A stretch of 64,000 nucleotides of DNA, taken from Balanoglossus misakiensis (taxonomy: Eukaryota > Hemichordata). Numbering within the stretch: position 1 is the first letter of the stretch; every line of letters begins with the position of its first letter. A program made the translations under genes and the position numbers. This document shows, piece by piece, positions 61,528 through 64,000 of this stretch. The notes beneath the pieces were generated by a model. That model did not search any database. It was not told the origin of the DNA and was given only the letters and a program-made list of their open reading frames with translations. The DNA lies in the NCBI GenBank assembly GCA_040954595.2, contig CM082590.2, positions 6,386,001-6,450,000 of the forward strand. The letters are read 5' to 3'.

Positions 61528-61693
61528 CCAATCAAACGTCGAGTCTATTTGCACGCTCATTTTGTCAACCAGGGTGACTTTGTTGCACCATTTGTACATA
61601 AGAAGTTCTGTTGTCCTCGTCCCAGCAGTGCGCGCACTTCTGCATCGAAAACAACTTCCAAAAACGTTGCGGGCTGAACACTGAAGCTGAAAA
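61528..61693 (+). promoter_or_regulatory. Promoter and leader of the third paralogue
   Basis: The leader block is present (TTTGTACATAAGAAGTTCTG, CAGTGCGCGCAC). One CCAAT box remains at 61528-61532; the second, present in units 1 and 2, is removed by loss of eight bases (AATAGCTC) just before AGGGTGAC. Confidence 0.55.
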
Positions 61694-61698
61694 ATGGG
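61694..61698 (+). CDS. Third paralogue, first coding exon only
   Basis: ATGGG followed by GTAGGT, identical in structure to the first coding exons of paralogues A and B and preceded by the same leader. Intron similarity to paralogue A continues to about 61920. No signal-peptide exon was found before the window ends at 64000, although the first introns of A and B are only 624 and 884 bp. The gene is either 5'-truncated as a duplicate or continues beyond the window with a longer intron. Confidence 0.45.
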
Positions 61699-62359
61699 GT
61701 AGGTTACAAAATTCAGTCGTTTTGCTTGGGTTTCATACTCCGGTTGTCACGACGAACTACCGCCTGTCATGTTATTTAGTGTCACCATGATGGATCAGCT
61801 TTTCTCATTTTGTCTCTAACTCTCTGCATTGATAATTTCAACATTTGCTTGGTATGAACTTTGGTGAGTTTTTATCTTTTTGCACTGAACATATGGGGAA
61901 GTAGTAGGACTAAAAATATCCACACCATCTATGCCAAATATAAGAACAGTGTATTCCTTTACATAACAGGGAAAATCAGATGTTCCCAGGTCGAACGGCA
62001 AATGAGTAAGACCTGGTGGAATTTACCACTCAACAACTAATCTCGCATCCACTTTTAGTTCTCGAACAATACCATGTCTAACACACATGATTTGCCGTCC
62101 ACAAAAATGTTAAATGAGAACACTACCATGCAACCAAACAAAAACGCCACAGGCAGGTATAGACGCGACATTTAATGCATTTTCATTTGATTTCACGTTT
62201 GGTGAAATTACTATACCTCCAAGGTGCTGTTTTGTGATTGTGTGGCTGTAGATAAAAAGTTTAATAGAAAAATGAATATCATGTGTTCATATTTCGACTT
62301 TCACTTTAGGGTGTTTTACTATTAGGTCACGCCGTGAGCTTCACGATATAAATTATTAT
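61699..62359. other. Intron-like sequence after the third first exon
   Basis: The first about 220 bases match the first intron of paralogue A (TGGATCAG, CTCATTTTGT, GTGAGTTTTTATC). The rest is unmatched, with no exon seen. Confidence 0.5.
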
Positions 62360-62525
62360 ATATAATTCCCCCGTATTTCGAACGAGTGTGTCTGCGTCGC
62401 GGACGAGTGATTCCCCGTATAGCGGCCGTATCCCTCCGAGCCGCAGGCGAGGAGGGATACAGCTATACGGGGAATCACGAGTTCGCGACGCAGACACACT
62501 CGTTCGAAATACGGGGGAATTATAT
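62360..62525. mobile_element. 166-bp near-perfect GC-rich foldback
   Basis: Arms of about 63 bp are inverse copies with only a few mismatches. The left arm starts ATATAATTCCCCCGTATTTC, with GTGTGTCTGCGTCGCG and GATTCCCCGTATAGC inside; the right arm returns all of them. A smaller stem (TATCCCTCC/GGAGGGATA) fills the centre. No coding capacity; it looks like a recent foldback insertion or a strong cruciform. Confidence 0.88.
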
Positions 62526-63172
62526 GTTTATCACATACATAGACCCAGTTTCCATTAAAATGAGTTTCATCGCGAATTTAAAACATTTCCGCGAAAAAAA
62601 GATGGCACTATTTTCTAAGGATGGACGGGTCATGTTATGCGGTCGGGGTCACATGGAACCGGACGTTCAACCGCGGTCAGCTGTTACAGTTGGCTAACGG
62701 CCCTTGAATGTTAGGATTTACGTACTATTTGGATAATTCCTGTGTGAAATCATACGAATTACAAGAGACAAGAAGTTTCACTTCAACTGAAGATATTTCT
62801 TTGGTAGGTAAATACTCATGAAAACACTGATAACACGACGAATTCAGAAAACAACGAAAGTTACTAGTATTGGCTTCGCGGCGTCATTGTTGACAACGGA
62901 CATTAGCAAAAACTGAATATTTTCATTGACTTCAGTTCGGAAATAAATTGCAAGTAACATATTACTAGTAATTTTAAATTTGTGAAATATTTAGCAATAA
63001 AATGGTTGTTTAATATTTATATTGAAGACGTGTCAGTTTAAAATCTTAACGCAAATGTTATCAAAGATGAACGAAACAGAGAAGTTGCGGCGTGGAAACC
63101 GAAAATATTTATAATACTTCAGCTGGAATATTCAATACAACAACTTGAACAAGAGTTATTCAATGTCAAATT
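62526..63172. other. Intergenic, no gene seen
   Basis: AT-rich apart from a small CG-containing stretch near 62630-62690. No exon with a familiar protein pattern. Confidence 0.5.
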
Positions 63173-63580
63173 TTACTGGAAATCCTGTGAACTGTCGTCG
63201 CTTGGGGCCTGGGATCGAAATACAATGTTATTTCTCCTACGCTTTACGTCTCGAGAGGTGTCGTCACTGCTATTTGAAATGACGAACGGTCGTCGCTTTC
63301 TCCGCGGCTCGACGTGTTGATTGCAGGCTGTGCTGCTCGACGCCCCGGCGATGTTTAGCGTGACGCTTAACTTGCAATTTGTCAGAGAGGCACCAGAAAA
63401 CATCCCGCCTGCCGCAGAAGTCAGGGAATTCGCTGTTGGGTCGATGTTGTTGTCCGATATGGATAGAGAGGGTGGCCTGGCAGCAGTGAACGGTTGGCCC
63501 CGGCACGGTACAAGTTGACTCCCGGCCTCAGCTCCGGTCAATATGTCCGACATCATTTCTTGCTGCTGCAAAGAGTTCAC
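63173..63580 (-). CDS. Possible exon for a basic, Ser-rich nuclear protein
   Basis: A minus-strand frame of 135 residues opens at an ATG at 63580 and is not explained by any repeat. It is GC-rich compared with its surroundings. Composition is Ser/Ala-rich in the first half, then strongly basic (EPRRKRRPFVISNSSDD and RDVKRRRNN), ending in acidic-Ser DDSSQDFQ. Two basic clusters would fit a nuclear localisation signal. The final TAA overlaps a possible donor (CCA then GTAAAA) at 63171-63176, so this may be a first coding exon that continues leftward. I do not recognise the family. An alternative is chance openness in GC-rich DNA. Confidence 0.35.
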   Translation of the reverse strand: MNSLQQQEMMSDILTGAEAGSQLVPCRGQPFTAARPPSLSISDNNIDPTANSLTSAAGGMFSGASLTNCKLSVTLNIAGASSSTACNQHVEPRRKRRPFVISNSSDDTSRDVKRRRNNIVFRSQAPSDDSSQDFQ

Positions 63581-63596
63581 CGCGTACGAATTAAAT

Positions 63597-63716
63597 CTTT
63601 ACGGCCCTGATACGGGTTTTGCGGCCCGAGGTCGTACGGCGGAAGCGCCTGACCGCAGGGAGGGCGCGAATCGCCGTACAACCGAGGGCCGCAAAACCCG
63701 TATCAGGGCCGTAAAG
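63597..63716. mobile_element. 120-bp GC-rich foldback
   Basis: CTTTACGGCCCTGATACGGG at the left returns inverted at the right, followed by GTTTTGCGGCCC and its inverse. Stem similarity continues imperfectly inward through GTACGGCG and CGCCGTAC. It starts 16 bp upstream of the ATG of the candidate minus-strand exon. Confidence 0.85.
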
Positions 63717-64000
63717 GTTTTATCATATGCCTTATTGAACGATAATCAACTAGAAACTAATAAAATACACGTTCTGTAATATTTTAAAATGTAAATATTA
63801 CGTTTTTATCTATCGTTTTGAAATGATCTATCCCGTAGCATAGAGGCGCATTCCTCCAGTTCTTGCGGATTGATATGCACGATGTCATTTGTTTACATTC
63901 TATTGCACGTGAGATATAGACGCGCTCGAACTCACACAGCTGAGCGCGAGCAAAACATTCTTTTTTCTTCGCGACGATCGACGCCGACAGTCATTGCCTT
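63717..64000. other. Intergenic, possible promoter area
   Basis: CG-containing sequence near 63860-63990 (GACGCGCTCGAACTC, GAGCGCGAGC, TCGCGACGATCGACGCCG) could be promoter DNA, but no gene start can be assigned. Confidence 0.3.

Larger units (their letters stand above)
57771..61693. repeat. Unit 3 upstream region (segmental duplication)
   Basis: Homologous to unit 1 from 37183 and closer to it in overall layout than to unit 2, but it also carries one of the 1.14-kb-type segments around 60140-60800. The ATCCAGACAGTGTC module recurs at about 58434, 59407, 59792 and 59977. No coding exon was found before 61694. Confidence 0.9.

Noticed and set aside
62386-62697. 103-codon plus-strand frame
   Set aside because: Its first third is the foldback at 62360-62525, and the rest has no recognisable pattern.

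Overview
This is a window of an animal nuclear genome. It has spliced genes with GT-AG introns, satellite and microsatellite DNA, many short foldback transposons, and no bacterial gene structure. Marine-invertebrate-type repeats and an invertebrate-style C-type lectin pair fit a marine invertebrate, perhaps a deuterostome, but the species cannot be fixed from the sequence. DNA is AT-rich apart from about 63.2-63.7 kb.

Layout. (1) 1-12.28 kb is one uninterrupted satellite array with an 88-bp monomer and higher-order copies. (2) 12.3-15.4 kb holds only dispersed repeats. (3) 15.45-23.02 kb, minus strand, is a complete seven-coding-exon SLC35B1 gene (ER nucleotide transporter, about 363 residues). 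Its introns carry MITEs, a 42-bp minisatellite and two tandem duplications that copied exon edges with their splice sites. (4) About 23.8-24.0 kb is a broken SAP-domain coding fragment. (5) 24.6-36.3 kb is a large inverted duplication: two about 4.1-4.3 kb arms, each with a secreted C-type lectin gene, head to head around a 3.3-kb repeat-filled spacer. (6) 36.6-61.7 kb is a tandem three-unit segmental duplication. Each unit has a repeat-rich upstream region, a CCAAT-type promoter and a first exon with a very short coding part. Units 1 and 2 contain complete paralogues, here called A and B, of an unfamiliar gene family: signal peptide, one or two about 125-residue Cys-containing beta-type domains, a Pro/Thr/Ala stalk and a GPI-anchor-like hydrophobic tail. 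Unit 3 shows only the promoter and first exon. (7) 61.7-64 kb has two GC-rich near-perfect foldbacks and a possible minus-strand coding exon for a basic, Ser-rich protein.

Working together. SLC35B1 is housekeeping (ER adenine-nucleotide/nucleotide-sugar transport). The lectin pair and the GPI-anchored family both encode secreted or surface proteins, both arose by recent local duplication and both vary in copy structure. That pattern is common in recognition or immune genes, but the functional link is inference. Paralogue A carries a one-base frameshift in its first domain; paralogue B closes in frame from end to end. All coding models were built by eye from splice sites, reading-frame continuity and family recognition, with no search or transcript data.
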